Shown here: in pieces, positions 22,938 through 32,925 of the stretch
How the letters are laid out: the number at the start of each line of letters is the position of its first letter
Numbering within the stretch: the stretch's first letter is position 1
DNA from: Crotalaria pallida
Lineage: Eukaryota > Streptophyta > Magnoliopsida > Fabales > Fabaceae
Direction: 5' to 3'
Length of the DNA: 64,000 nucleotides
NCBI GenBank assembly: GCA_037953625.1
Contig: CM075650.1
Coordinates: forward strand, 120,449,706-120,513,705
Notes under the pieces: generated by a model
Told to the model about the DNA's origin: nothing
The model's database searches: none
The model's input: the letters and a program-made list of their open reading frames with translations, nothing else
Translations under genes and position numbers: made by a program

Positions 22938-23939
22938 TTTGAAGAGACTAACATGTTCAATATGCTTTCGCTCCCAACCAAAAAGTTTATGCTACACTGA
23001 CGCAACAACAGGTATTCGTGGAGATTCGACTTGGACTTGCACCAACGATACCAAAAGTAAGTATTCTACAACTAAGACTATGAGGTTCTCTTCCAAAGTT
23101 GCAACTCGCCAAAGGTTGCACAAAAACTGAAACATTGAGAGTCAAGTCGTTATAAACCCCACAATGTGGGACTCCAATAAAAATTCATTACTTTCTCTTA
23201 CCGATCGTAACATTCCACCACCCTTCATAGCACAGGCGCCACGCGGGCTGGCTTTGCACTAACCTCTTTGACTAGTCCCGGGCGAACACTGTTATGCTAG
23301 CGTCACCACCTGAGCCGTTAATCGCATAGCTGAGAAGAAATGAAGGTACGAATGAGGCAAAGAAGATGAAACGTGTGATTTTGGAAGGAGATTTACAACT
23401 TTCAGGTGGATAACCGCATCAAATGGGTCGGGTTTAAGAATTCGAACCAAAATATTGCATATAGTGATATGAGATTTGGATCTCAAAACTGCTACCTATT
23501 GTCACAACATTTTCATAGTACCACAGCAATGCGGGTCAAATTAAAGATGTGAACGCAGCACGAGATCGTCTGAAGAGTACGGAATCGTGCGATTCCACGA
23601 CGAATAAAGCTATCTTGCTACCAATGGGCAACGGTCCTTCTCATATAATCTTATGAATAGACAATGTTTCCTTAACAGCAAAAATTAGACAATGTTTCTT
23701 TAACAACAAAATTTTGAGAACACGGAAGGAAGTGAGAGGAGTTGTCACTCGGTGCCACTAAACAAGTCTAGTGAGGCTTTTTCTGTTATTAATTTTGGGG
23801 CAAGGAGAATGGTAGGAAATGGGTAATTGTGGAAGAATAGGTGGGTAGGGGTGAAACTTTGAAAACTCGGTTCCATATATTACTCTTATTTTTTTATTGG
23901 TTAATGAAAACCAAGTATCAGTAAAAGAACTGTTGGACA
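22938..23939. other. No recognised gene; mixed-composition intergenic DNA
   Basis: Contains a GC-richer patch at 23215-23330 ('GGCGCCACGCGGGCTGG') with no protein or RNA match that I can name. Short open frames lack family features. Confidence 0.4.
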
Positions 23940-24801
23940 AAAGATGGAGTTAGGGAATGGAGACTAAACGGAGAAGAAGACTAAATGGAGAAGAAGATTG
24001 TTCAGTTGGGAAGAACACTATTAACAGATGTTGGAAAATGTCAATATTATATATGGGAGTTGCAGGACACTTGGCGGTGGACAGAGCGGAGAATTTAGTG
24101 TTAAAACTGCATACGAAACAATCATGCAACATCATGAAGGCAATGAAGGCGATTTCTACACAAAATTTTGGACAAACAAAGCTCCAACAAAAATGTCAGG
24201 ACTAGCATGGGAAATAATCAAAAATAGGATTCCCACAAAGACTACATCCAGAAGTGATCATATATATTATTTTCTCGTGCAAAATTTCATACAAGATCCG
24301 GCAACAATCCGGCAACAAGTGTATAGCTGGGAGGACAGGCAATGGTATTACATAAAGTTGGGAGGAAGCACTTCGAAGAGCATCAATATACATGATAAGG
24401 ATAAAAGAAGAAGTCTAGATTAGCCTGGAACACTATAACAAGAACCAGTATCATCTTTGAACAAAAGGAATTGGATATGGAATTAATCTCATACATGATA
24501 AACATAAGGCATGGACAATTCACCTTTTCTTATGCAGAATGGCTACTAGATCCTGTAAGATGTTTAAATCACTACACAAATTCATAACTATACTTTACCA
24601 GACATTTTAATAGCTATCTTTTGAAGGAGAGTGACACAAGTATTTCAATGTTATGGTAAGTGGTAAGGGGAATAGTGCATTATTAAGTATTGCTCGTGAG
24701 AATGAGAATTTGTAAGTGATATGAACTGTTGTATTGTGATGCTTGAGCAATTTCTTTTGCTCCTTTTATTTTAATAAATTATGTTTTGCTAATAAAAAAA
24801 A
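23940..24801 (+). mobile_element. 3' end of an L1-type LINE (zf-RVT region)
   Basis: The frame at 24028-24423 reads 'SGEFSVKTAYETIMQ', 'FWTNKAPTKMSGLAWEIIKNRIPTK': the conserved C-terminal zf-RVT segment of plant L1 reverse-transcriptase ORFs (FSVKSAY...W...P.K...W......PTK). It then loses the zinc-binding part by frameshift. About 300 bp downstream a 3' UTR ends in 'TTTTGCTAATAAAAAAAAT', an A-tail. Catalytic RT is absent, so this is 5' truncated. Confidence 0.75.
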
Positions 24802-25060
24802 TATACTCTACTGATTTTAAATGCAAGGTTGCTTATTGACTTATTGTTAGTGTTATAATTTACTTTGATAAGCAAAACCATAAGCAAATCAGACAATAGA
24901 GATCAGTTTTATACATAAATAATACATGCAGTACTCAAATCACATTTCCTATAGCTACATAACCAAAGGCTAACATAATAAACACATGCATAGCATTTAG
25001 CAATTCGGTTATTACCAAATAGAAGAGGGAAAAGTGAGAATAAAAGTTGAGCTTATTACC

Positions 25061-25268
25061 AAGAGGGTAGGACGTTTGGCGTTGCTGGAGTTCGTTGTAG
25101 CTGACGCTTTCGGTGGCTGCTTTGCTTCGCTGTTTTGGAGACCTTGCGAACCAGGGAGAAGAGCTTTGCAACGCACACCAACTGATGACCGATGACGAAC
25201 TCGAAAACCTTTTCCACGAAAGCGAGGTGAACGAAGACGGAGTGGTTTGTGGCTGTGGTTGCGAAACC
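25061..25268 (-). pseudogene. Possible exon of an unidentified gene (plastid-transit-like)
   Basis: Between an ACTTGGTTAG acceptor and a GTAATA donor (minus strand) the frame reads a basic, Ser/Ala-rich peptide with 'LLPGSQGLQNSEAKQPPKA' and 'TNSSNAKRPTLL'. It looks like an N-terminal organelle-targeting region followed by a spacer. I cannot name the gene and see no further exons. It could be a chance frame. Confidence 0.3.
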
Positions 25269-25707
25269 TAACCAAGTAAAGAATAGAATGAATTTGTAAA
25301 GAATAAAAATATAACAAGAAATTAGGAATAGACTAAAAATAAGGAGCAGAAGATAGAAAGCAAAGGAGTGAATAAGAAAAAAAGAGACTTACAAAAAATT
25401 GAAAAAGGAAATGAAGAGAGGAGGAGCTACCCACCGCTTAAAGAGAAGAATGAGAGGAAGAAGAGAGAAAGGTTGGGCCAGTTATATTAGCTGCTGAAAC
25501 GAAGATGGAGAAAGGGAGGTGAACAAGAAGAGCTTCGCTAGATAGAACTGCAATACAGAGAAGAGCTTCGCTAGATGGGGAGGTGAACAAAGATGGAGGG
25601 TTTTGTTCAAAGTGATGAATGAATTAGATGGAAATGATGAAGAACTGGTTTTAGAAAGAAAAATGAAAAAAAAATTAACTCGGTCATAAAAACAAACGAG
25701 TTAAAAA
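25269..25707. other. Intergenic, purine-rich, with a short direct repeat
   Basis: 'AGAGCTTCGCTAGAT' occurs twice (about 25529 and 25562). Nothing else is supported. Confidence 0.4.
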
Positions 25708-25709
25708 TA

Positions 25710-26225
25710 CTCCGTCCAATCTCATTTTCAGGCAAACTATCTAACTTCACATGTATTAAAAAATTAAGAAAAGTTAGTTGAACACATTTAATTTTTTCAA
25801 ATTTATAAAAAAGAAAGACTATTTTAGTATACTTACATTGGGTTTGAAACAAAAATTAAATGATTCAACCACTTTATAATATATATTTTAGAAATGATTG
25901 TATTGGAAATAAAAAGTTAGTTAAATTTTGCTTATATTTAAGACTAGTAGTTACTCCCACCGGTCTCAATTATAAGTAAAAAAAGACATTTCATTAGTGG
26001 TCTTAAATATAAGCAAAAACTAACTAACTTTTTATTATCAATACAATCATTCCTAAAATATTCTTATAAAGTGGTTGAATCATTTAATTTTTGTTTCATT
26101 CTCAATACAAGTTTACTAAAATAGTCTACTTTTTTATGAATTTGAGAAAATTAAATGCATCTAACTATTTTTTCTTAATACTTGTGTTGGTAGTTATTTT
26201 TGTTAATAAACAAAACCGGAAAGAG
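25710..26225. mobile_element. Long-hairpin Stowaway-like MITE, 516 bp
   Basis: TA at both edges (25708-25709 and 26226-26227). It starts CTCCGTCCAATCTCATTTT and ends AAACCGGAAAGAG. Nearly the whole element folds back on itself around about 25965: 'AATGATTCAACCACTTTATAA' on the left is matched by 'TTATAAAGTGGTTGAATCATT' on the right, and 'GCTTATATTTAAGAC' by 'GTCTTAAATATAAGC'. A nested 'ACTCCCACCGGTCTCAATTA' near the centre suggests two fused Stowaway-type ends. Confidence 0.7.
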
Positions 26226-26227
26226 TA

Positions 26228-27330
26228 GGTGTTTTTTTCTTATAATTGAATCGAAGGGAACACTTTTTAATTAGTGATCAAGCCGATGCTTTGCACGAGT
26301 TTGTTGTAAAATGTAAGTGATATATTAATATAAAAAATCTTATTTGTTTAAAATTTTTTTATATGAATAATATGTCAATAATCTATTTGTTAGTTATTTT
26401 TATGACATAATTCAATGGTCAAGATTGTACCTTAATTTTATCGTCTTAAATTTTATATGAATTGGCTTTTTAAATATATTTGCAAATCTGATTCGGCAAA
26501 TGGTTAATTAAATGATTTTTTTTCTATTTTACTATTAATAAAACTATTTATGTTTTCTTTCTTAACTAACAATAATGGTAAGATTGAGTTTTGAAATTTC
26601 AAATACATACGTCAACATATTTAACCCATAGTCACCCTTACTCTCTTTATTTTTTCAACAATTAAAAAAAATACTCCATTTTCTACCCAAATATTCATTT
26701 GTAGCTAAATTTTTTTTAATAAAGTCCTGGGTTTTTTAAATTATTAATTAATGTTGTCAAGTGTAAACAATATCTAAATATGCCTTCAAGATCAAATAAT
26801 TTTTTTAATTTTTTATAGATTATAATATTTTTGAAATTAAGTCCTTAAAAACTTTTATAGACCTTTAATTTCTTAAAATTTAAAGGGAAAAATTTAAAAA
26901 TTTCAAATATGAGACGACATATTTTAAAACTAACCCTCGTTAATAATACTTTATATGTAGGGATCTATATATTTAAAACTTTTTAATCACAAGGCCCTAA
27001 TTAACAACTTAAGAAATATGGACCCGTTTAAAAATTAACACTTTCATTCCTACCATTTTTCTCATTTAAACCGTATTATTGCATGTAAATATCATAATTC
27101 GAACAATCCACATTTTTATTTATTAGTGTCTTTTTTTGTCTACATTGTTCTATAAGATTTCATTACTATTGTCACTTCCTTTAAAATATTATCTCATAAT
27201 TTTTAGTAGAGATTATCATTTTTCTTTATTTAATTCCTAGTACATATAATTCAGTAAATGCATGCAAATCAAAACAGAATTACAACAACCAAATGAAAAG
27301 GAATTACCTTTAGAAAAAATGGAGAATGTA
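26228..27330. other. Very AT-rich intergenic DNA
   Basis: No gene, repeat pair or terminus that I can support. Confidence 0.6.
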
Positions 27331-27475
27331 CCGACAGTGTAAAGTTTTATTTTTTTACATCATTAGTGCATCATTTATCATTCGTCCATTTATGGTCATC
27401 GACTTCTACATTAAAGTAATACAAGTGAATGGTGGATGATAGACGGATGGTGTAAAAAACTTTACATCATCAGTG
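27331..27475. mobile_element. Small foldback MITE, about 145 bp
   Basis: The left half has 'AGTGTAAAGTTTTATTTT', 'ATTAGTGCATCATT' and 'TCATTCGTCCA'; the right half has the inverted partners 'GAATGGTGGATGATAGA' and 'GTGTAAAAAACTTTACATC' with 'AGTGCATA'. TIRs are about 50 bp with mismatches. This family is common in legume DNA as far as I recall. Confidence 0.55.
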
Positions 27476-28598
27476 CATAGTCATACTCATCAATCTCTTA
27501 ACTTTATATAAACCAAAAAAAAAAAGTTGAACCTGTATGATTTCACGTCTTATGTGGTCATGGCACAATACAACAATATTCACAAATTACAAGCATGTCA
27601 TATTTGCGCTCATGATCACAAACTGATTCTCAAAATTATATTTCCTCATTTTACATTTATATAACGACTCATACATGCCAATCAATTACCGTTTAAGTAC
27701 AAGTTGGAAATAAACAAAAATGAAATAACAGATTAAATTATAGAAAATACACAGAAAACATAAACCTATTTGTGAAAAAGGAGAAAGCGCGGCTGTTTGT
27801 GGCGTGAGGAGAAGAAAGGGGAGAACGGGCCGGTTTTGCTGCTGAATCCGGGTTTTGGGCCAAAAAGGCCCAACATCTTTTTTTTTTGGTTTTCAAGACT
27901 TGTTTTTTGTATATATATATATATACCAACAGAAAAGAAAAAAAAACTTCGCCTACCTCTTGTTATCACCAAAAAAAAAAAGAAAAAAACATAATGTATA
28001 TTAGTTAAATAATGTATCAAAACAAAAATTTTATTTATTATATTTTGTTATCATTTATTTTTTTTATATTAATTTTTTTTATTATATGTTTTTTGAATAA
28101 AATTTTATCTAAACGAATTATTTACAAAATATAATTTTGACGACGGACAAAATTGGATATCAACAATTTTTTATGGAATACTCGAAAGGTTGGGTGTCAA
28201 CAATTCTTGTCCAATTTTTTCTTTGGATTCTTAGCCCTTTTGCTTAAAGAAAAAAAGAATGAAGGTAAGATTATAGTAAAATTAAGTCATTTAAATATCT
28301 TTTTTAATCTATTAGTGGTTTAGTGCACTGATTTATCTAAATAGTAAACAAATCTGAAATAAATAACTATAAATGTAAATGTCATTTTTGGGAAGATACG
28401 ATGGAGAAAATTAAAAAAAAATTGACATATATAAATATTTATTTCTGAACTCTATAAAAGAAAATATACAATATATTAATAGAAATTCTTGATTGCTAAT
28501 TATTTTTTTTAACAAGTGATATGAAATGACGTCCTCATTATTATAAATCAAATAAAGTGCGCAAACCTGAAGTGAGAATGATGGTATACACAAACTAG
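27476..28598. other. Intergenic; (TA)n at about 27909-27926
   Basis: AT-rich with homopolymers and one TA microsatellite. I searched by eye for the missing HMA domain of the HIPP that follows and did not find it. Confidence 0.5.
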
Positions 28599-28607
28599 TA
28601 GCTAGGG

Positions 28608-29162
28608 TTGTCGTCTATTGCACATGTTTACCTCAAAGAGAGATGTCGTTGTTGTCGTGGAGGAACAAAAAACTCAAATCCTAATGAGCAAAGGGATAAT
28701 GGAAAGGGCAAAAATCAATGTTGCATTGTAATAGGAATGAAAGGATTGGTTGGTTCCAAAAAGAAGAATGGTTCATCTAGTTCAACGATGAACACTACTT
28801 CAAACCATGTTGAGAACTCTCTCGACGAGGAGCCTTTGGTGAACTCTTCAAACCAAACCCAATCAGACCATGTTGATGAAGAGCATCCTTCAAACAATCC
28901 TCAATATCTATCAATGCTATCTCCTCAAATACCACCATGTCATCAAATGCCATGTTACCCTCAGTATCCTCCAATGTATGGCCCTCCAATGCCATATCCC
29001 CATAATAATAATGCTCCAATTGATGAGTATCACTATACTACACAGCACCCATACCCTCCTCCTCCTCCATATAATCCATATCCCCATCCAATGCAATATC
29101 GAGTACCCTTCCAAGATACGTTTAGCGATGAAAACCCAAATGCTTATTGCTACATAATGTAA
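28608..29162 (+). pseudogene. C-terminal half of a HIPP (metal-binding isoprenylated protein)
   Basis: The frame has a basic/Asn-rich linker, 'GSKKKNGSSSSTMNTTSNHVENSL', then a Pro/Tyr/His-rich tail ('PPMYGPPMPYPH', 'PYPPPPPYNPYPH'), and ends 'FSDENPNAYCYIM'. The final CYIM is a CaaX prenylation box, and 'FSDENPNAC-x-x-M' is the hallmark ending of plant heavy-metal-associated isoprenylated plant proteins. The family's N-terminal HMA domain (CxxC metal-binding loop) is missing: an in-frame TAG stands at 28599-28601 and no HMA coding is seen upstream. The first in-frame ATG is only at 28738. It is most likely a truncated copy; a last exon with lost upstream exons is the alternative. Confidence 0.75.
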
Positions 29163-30438
29163 TGTGTGTGATGACTTCAAGTGTGTGGTGCAATTGGGAG
29201 CTCTTTGATGCAAAAGGAGTGAGCTGTTTTAGTTTTTTTTTTTAAAGGGTAATAATAGTTTGCTTTATTAATAATTTAGACACTTATTCCGACTTTTGGG
29301 ATATTATTATATATTCAGGGACGTGTGATCGCATTTTGATTAAGCTACTAAGGTTTAGGTAATCAAGTAAGTTCTTTAAGTCTCATTTGTTATTTATGCT
29401 TTTGGTATTTATCAACCAACAACTGTTATTGCATTGCTTATGGTTATTGGAATAGAACTTTTTAAAAAAAAAATTGTTCCAAATACAAACACAATTACCA
29501 ATCCTAATTTTTGCGTAAATAAAATGGTAAAATAATGTTTGAACATAAATTGATCTCATGGAAAACTATTCATACTTCTCACCAATAGACCAATCCTAAT
29601 GGCTTTTAAATTAATATAGTTTCTCGTCCTTTTATCTTGGTAAAAGTCAAAGTAATCAACAAAACTAAGATAATATCTTTTTGATATAATATACGATTCT
29701 ATTTTCAAAATAAAATATAATGCATGATTCATTCATTAATTACAAATTTCTATCTCACAAATTTCCATATAATTTTACCATTTTTAAGATTTTTCATTAA
29801 TTATTTTTAAGATTTTTAATATAATATACAATTTTTAAGATTTTTCATTAATTATTTTTAATCCCAGATGCAATAAGGTCTCATCTGGTGCAATTTGGTA
29901 GTATGATTTACTCATTTGAGTTTAGCTTTGATTTGCAAAAACTCAAATTATTCTTGAACCATTTGAGTTTGAGGGAATATTATAATATGTAGGTTGTAAT
30001 TAGGATAGTTAGTTAAAATTACTTTAGTCTTTATTATTATGTACTTCTCCTATATATAGGATTATGACTATCACCTTTTGTATTAAACACACATTCAACA
30101 TATCATATTTCCTATTTTCTAATACGTGCAAGGTTCCATTTTTTAGAGATTTCATGAACACATTTTTTATATAAAAAATTATATTTTTTTTATAACTATA
30201 TGAGCATTTTGTCTTGATAAGAATTAAAATAAATATAAAAACATAGGGGAAAAAATATAACCTGATCCCAAATTTTAACATGAGACGGTTTTTGTTCTTG
30301 AAGAATAAAAATTCTCAAATTGGTTCTTAAAACCTTAAATATGCTCAATTTTATCTTGTATGTCCCTAAAATTTATTTATCATATAAAAAATTAATTTGT
30401 CCTTCATTTAAATTTGAATTTTCTTAACCATAGCTTTT
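29163..30438. other. AT-rich intergenic DNA with a short tandem duplication
   Basis: 'TTTTTAAGATTTTTCATTAA' occurs twice at about 29783-29860. No gene is supported. Confidence 0.55.
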
Positions 30439-30454
30439 AGGATTGAGGATAAAA

Positions 30455-31120
30455 CAACAACAACGCTTTGTCCCACTAGGTGGGGTCGGCTACATGGATC
30501 AAACGACGCCATAAAGGCCTATCATAAATCATGTCTTTTGATAAGGCATTGATTACCATATCCTTCTCAATTGTTTCGCCTATAGTTTTTCTAGGTCTTC
30601 CTCTTCCTCTAGCCCTTGTAGTACCCTCCATTTGGTCTACCCTCCTAACCGGGGCTTCCACCGGTCTCCTCCACACATGCCCAAACCACCTAAGACGAGA
30701 TTCAACCATTTTTTCAACAATAGGAGCAACCCCAACTTTTTCTCGAATATACTCATTTCTAATCCGATCTTGTCTGGTATGCCCACTCATCCACCGCAAC
30801 ATCCTCATCTCTGCAACATGAAGTTTATTCTCTTGTGTGCCCTTTGCCGCCCAACACTCTGTCCCATATAACATCGCCGGTCTTACAGCAGTGCGGTAGA
30901 ACCTTCCTTTAAGTTTAAGTGGTACCTTCTTATCACATAACACGCCCGATGCACTCCTCCATTTCATCCACCCTGCTTGAATCCTATGATTTACATCCCC
31001 TTCTATTTTTGCATCTTGCTGTAAGATAGAACCAAGATACTTAAACTTCGGGACTTGTGCTAAGACATGCTCTCCAACCTTCACCTCCCGAGTAAGACCC
31101 ACGTGCCTCTTGCTAAAATA
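30455..31120 (-). mobile_element. 5'-truncated RTE-clade LINE with perfect 16-bp TSD
   Basis: Flanked by identical AGGATTGAGGATAAAA at 30439-30454 and 31121-31136. On the minus strand the element runs through the RT C-terminus to 'CCCACCTAGTGGGACAAAG' and ends in (GTT)n, the 3' end style of plant RTE elements. About 666 bp remains. The intact target duplication points to a fairly recent insertion. Confidence 0.9.
30476..31102 (-). pseudogene. RTE reverse transcriptase, C-terminal 208 codons
   Basis: Reads 'FKYLGSILQQDAKIEGDVNHRI', 'GRFYRTAVRPAMLYGTECWA', 'EMRMLRWMSGHTRQDRIRN', 'LRWFGHVWRRP' and ends 'WRRLIHVADPT'. This is the conserved C-terminal part of plant RTE non-LTR reverse transcriptases. 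Endonuclease and the catalytic RT motifs are missing through 5' truncation. The frame is uninterrupted to its stop, consistent with youth. There is no ATG at its head; it is open from the truncation point. Confidence 0.9.
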
Positions 31121-31353
31121 AGGATTGAGGATAAAAGCCTAAAAAAAATAAATTTTATAACAAATTTCTTATCCCAAACAATGAACATGTTCCAAAAAAC
31201 TCCAAGATCAACTTAGTTTTAAGAAATGAAAATTGCTCTTAACGTGCGCAGTCCTAATCATCTTATGGCTGAACGCAAAACATTAAATGGAATTTGAATG
31301 CAAGCAGTGTCTTAACAACCGAAAACAAAAATGAGGTAACATACATTTAATAT

Positions 31354-31710
31354 GGCAAATTCTCCGGTGCATATTAAGACTTAACATGCACCGGTGCATG
31401 TGCTCATTTTTTTTTTTTGCTTTTTAAATTTTTTTAATACAGATTTATTCAGAATATTTTTTAACACAAGTTCGTATACAGATTTATTAGAATATGTAAA
31501 TTTTGAATACAGTTTTACTCAGTACAGTTTTTTAAGAACACAGAGTAAAAAAAAACATCCAAATTATAAAAATCACTTCATATCGGTAAAAAAGAAAACA
31601 CATAGAATATTTTTTAATTAATTAAATTTTAAAAAAATAAATAAAAAACCCAAAAAAAGGAAGCATGCACCGGTGCATGTTAAGTCTTAATATGCACCGG
31701 AGAATTTGCC
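31354..31710. mobile_element. 357-bp MITE with 47-bp perfect TIRs and 8-bp TSD
   Basis: Starts GGCAAATTCTCCGGTGCA and ends with its exact complement. TIRs 31354-31400 and 31664-31710 are perfect inverted repeats, and each TIR ends in an internal palindrome, CATGCACCGGTGCATG. Flanks are TTTAATAT on both sides (31346-31353 and 31711-31718). The interior is AT-rich without coding. An 8-bp duplication suggests hAT; long TIRs would also suit a Mutator-type MITE (usually 9 bp). Confidence 0.9.
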
Positions 31711-32021
31711 TTTAATATATACAGTACGTAATAAGAAATTTCCCTCCCTTTTCCCTACATCCCATTATAATCTCTCATTTTTATAAGTGATTGCCATTTA
31801 GAACCGTGCAAGAGGCGTGCCTCAGAAAAAAGTCAGAGCTTATTCGAGGCTATCCAAGGGACAGGTTTATCATGCATATCAGTCCCAAGGCCACTCACAT
31901 CATCCAGCAGCACAAAACTTCTACTTCCAAATTCTATCTACTAATTCTTATATCTTTTTCACTACTTATTCTAGCACTTAAATTGTGCAACTCAATGAAT
32001 TCCCTCAAATCAATCCATTTT

Positions 32022-32124
32022 TTTTTTTTGGTTTACAAAGAGGTCTGGGACTAGAACCCATGACCTGGGGGAGGGGGAAATCCTAAGTGTCCCTGCAGCC
32101 ACCAACTGAGCTGTCTTACGCGGA
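32022..32124 (-). mobile_element. tRNA-derived SINE, about 100 bp, with 16-bp TSD
   Basis: On the minus strand it begins with a tRNA-like head: 'AGACAGCTCAGTTGGTGG' resembles an A box and 'GGGTTCTAGTCCC' a B box (internal Pol III promoter). It ends in an A-tract (plus-strand T run 32018-32029). Identical CAAATCAATCCATTTT flanks it at 32006-32021 and 32125-32140. The body is unusually short and is almost only the tRNA-related part. Confidence 0.8.
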
Positions 32125-32140
32125 CAAATCAATCCATTTT

Positions 32141-32737
32141 AAGTTTAACAGAATCATCTAGCAGCAAAGTCACTCTAGCATTCCAACAATCCTCCACTGA
32201 AATTGAGTACCTTTATTTGATATTAGAGACTTGATTATACTAAATACATTACCATTCATTACCAAAATAGCTAAATAGCTACAAATTCAGAAAACTTTTA
32301 CAAGTTGCTTGCATTCCGGAGAAAGAAGGAAGGATATTGCGTAGAGTTAAGTTAGGTAGCATTTGATAAACATTTCAGAACATGATGGAACCAAATACTA
32401 TATGGTTTCCATTATGTGCTTGGTGTATTTTATAAACAGAGCAGAACAAGACAAGATAGGATAATAGACAGAAAAGTGTAACAACATTTTGGTTCCACCC
32501 AACAGAACAAAACATTCTGTAGTGTATAATATCTTCTTCCCTGTTCTATCTGCACACCTAATGCTACCTTACTATCTAGTAATGGAATTAAACCGCTTCT
32601 TACTATCAATTGAGCCTCTACTGACTATTTTCCCTACAGCTTGTTACCAAGAGAACAATAAAAAAACAGTTACCGTAGAATCACTGATTAGTAATTACTG
32701 AATGAGTCAGCATGATAGTTAAGGAAAACTAAGATAT
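32141..32737. other. Intergenic, no gene seen
   Basis: AT-rich; one 70-codon open frame at 32489 without family features. Confidence 0.5.
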
Positions 32738-32925
32738 CTTTTTTTTTTTTTTTTAAAAAAAAGAAATATTATTAGAAAAGAAAGGAGAACATTACAAGAA
32801 GAGGATAAGAAATCCTCCGAATAATAAAAGAAACAACTAAAAACTATGCAAAGGGGTCATGCATCACCACGTGCCAATCTCTCTGCAAATCTACCATAAG
32901 AAGATCCCTATAAAAAAGAGAAAAC
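32738..32925 (-). mobile_element. Probable LINE 3'-UTR remnant with poly(A)
   Basis: The plus strand starts with a T run (32738-32754) followed by 'AAGAAATATTATTAG', and the complement reads like plant LINE 3' ends ('TTGTAATGTTCTCC', then an A-tail). No coding remains. Confidence 0.35.

Noticed and set aside
31791..32054. 87-codon frame beginning 'FRTVQEACLRKKSELIRGYP' as an exon
   Set aside because: It runs into the SINE tail and its codons match no family that I can name; splice signals are not convincing.
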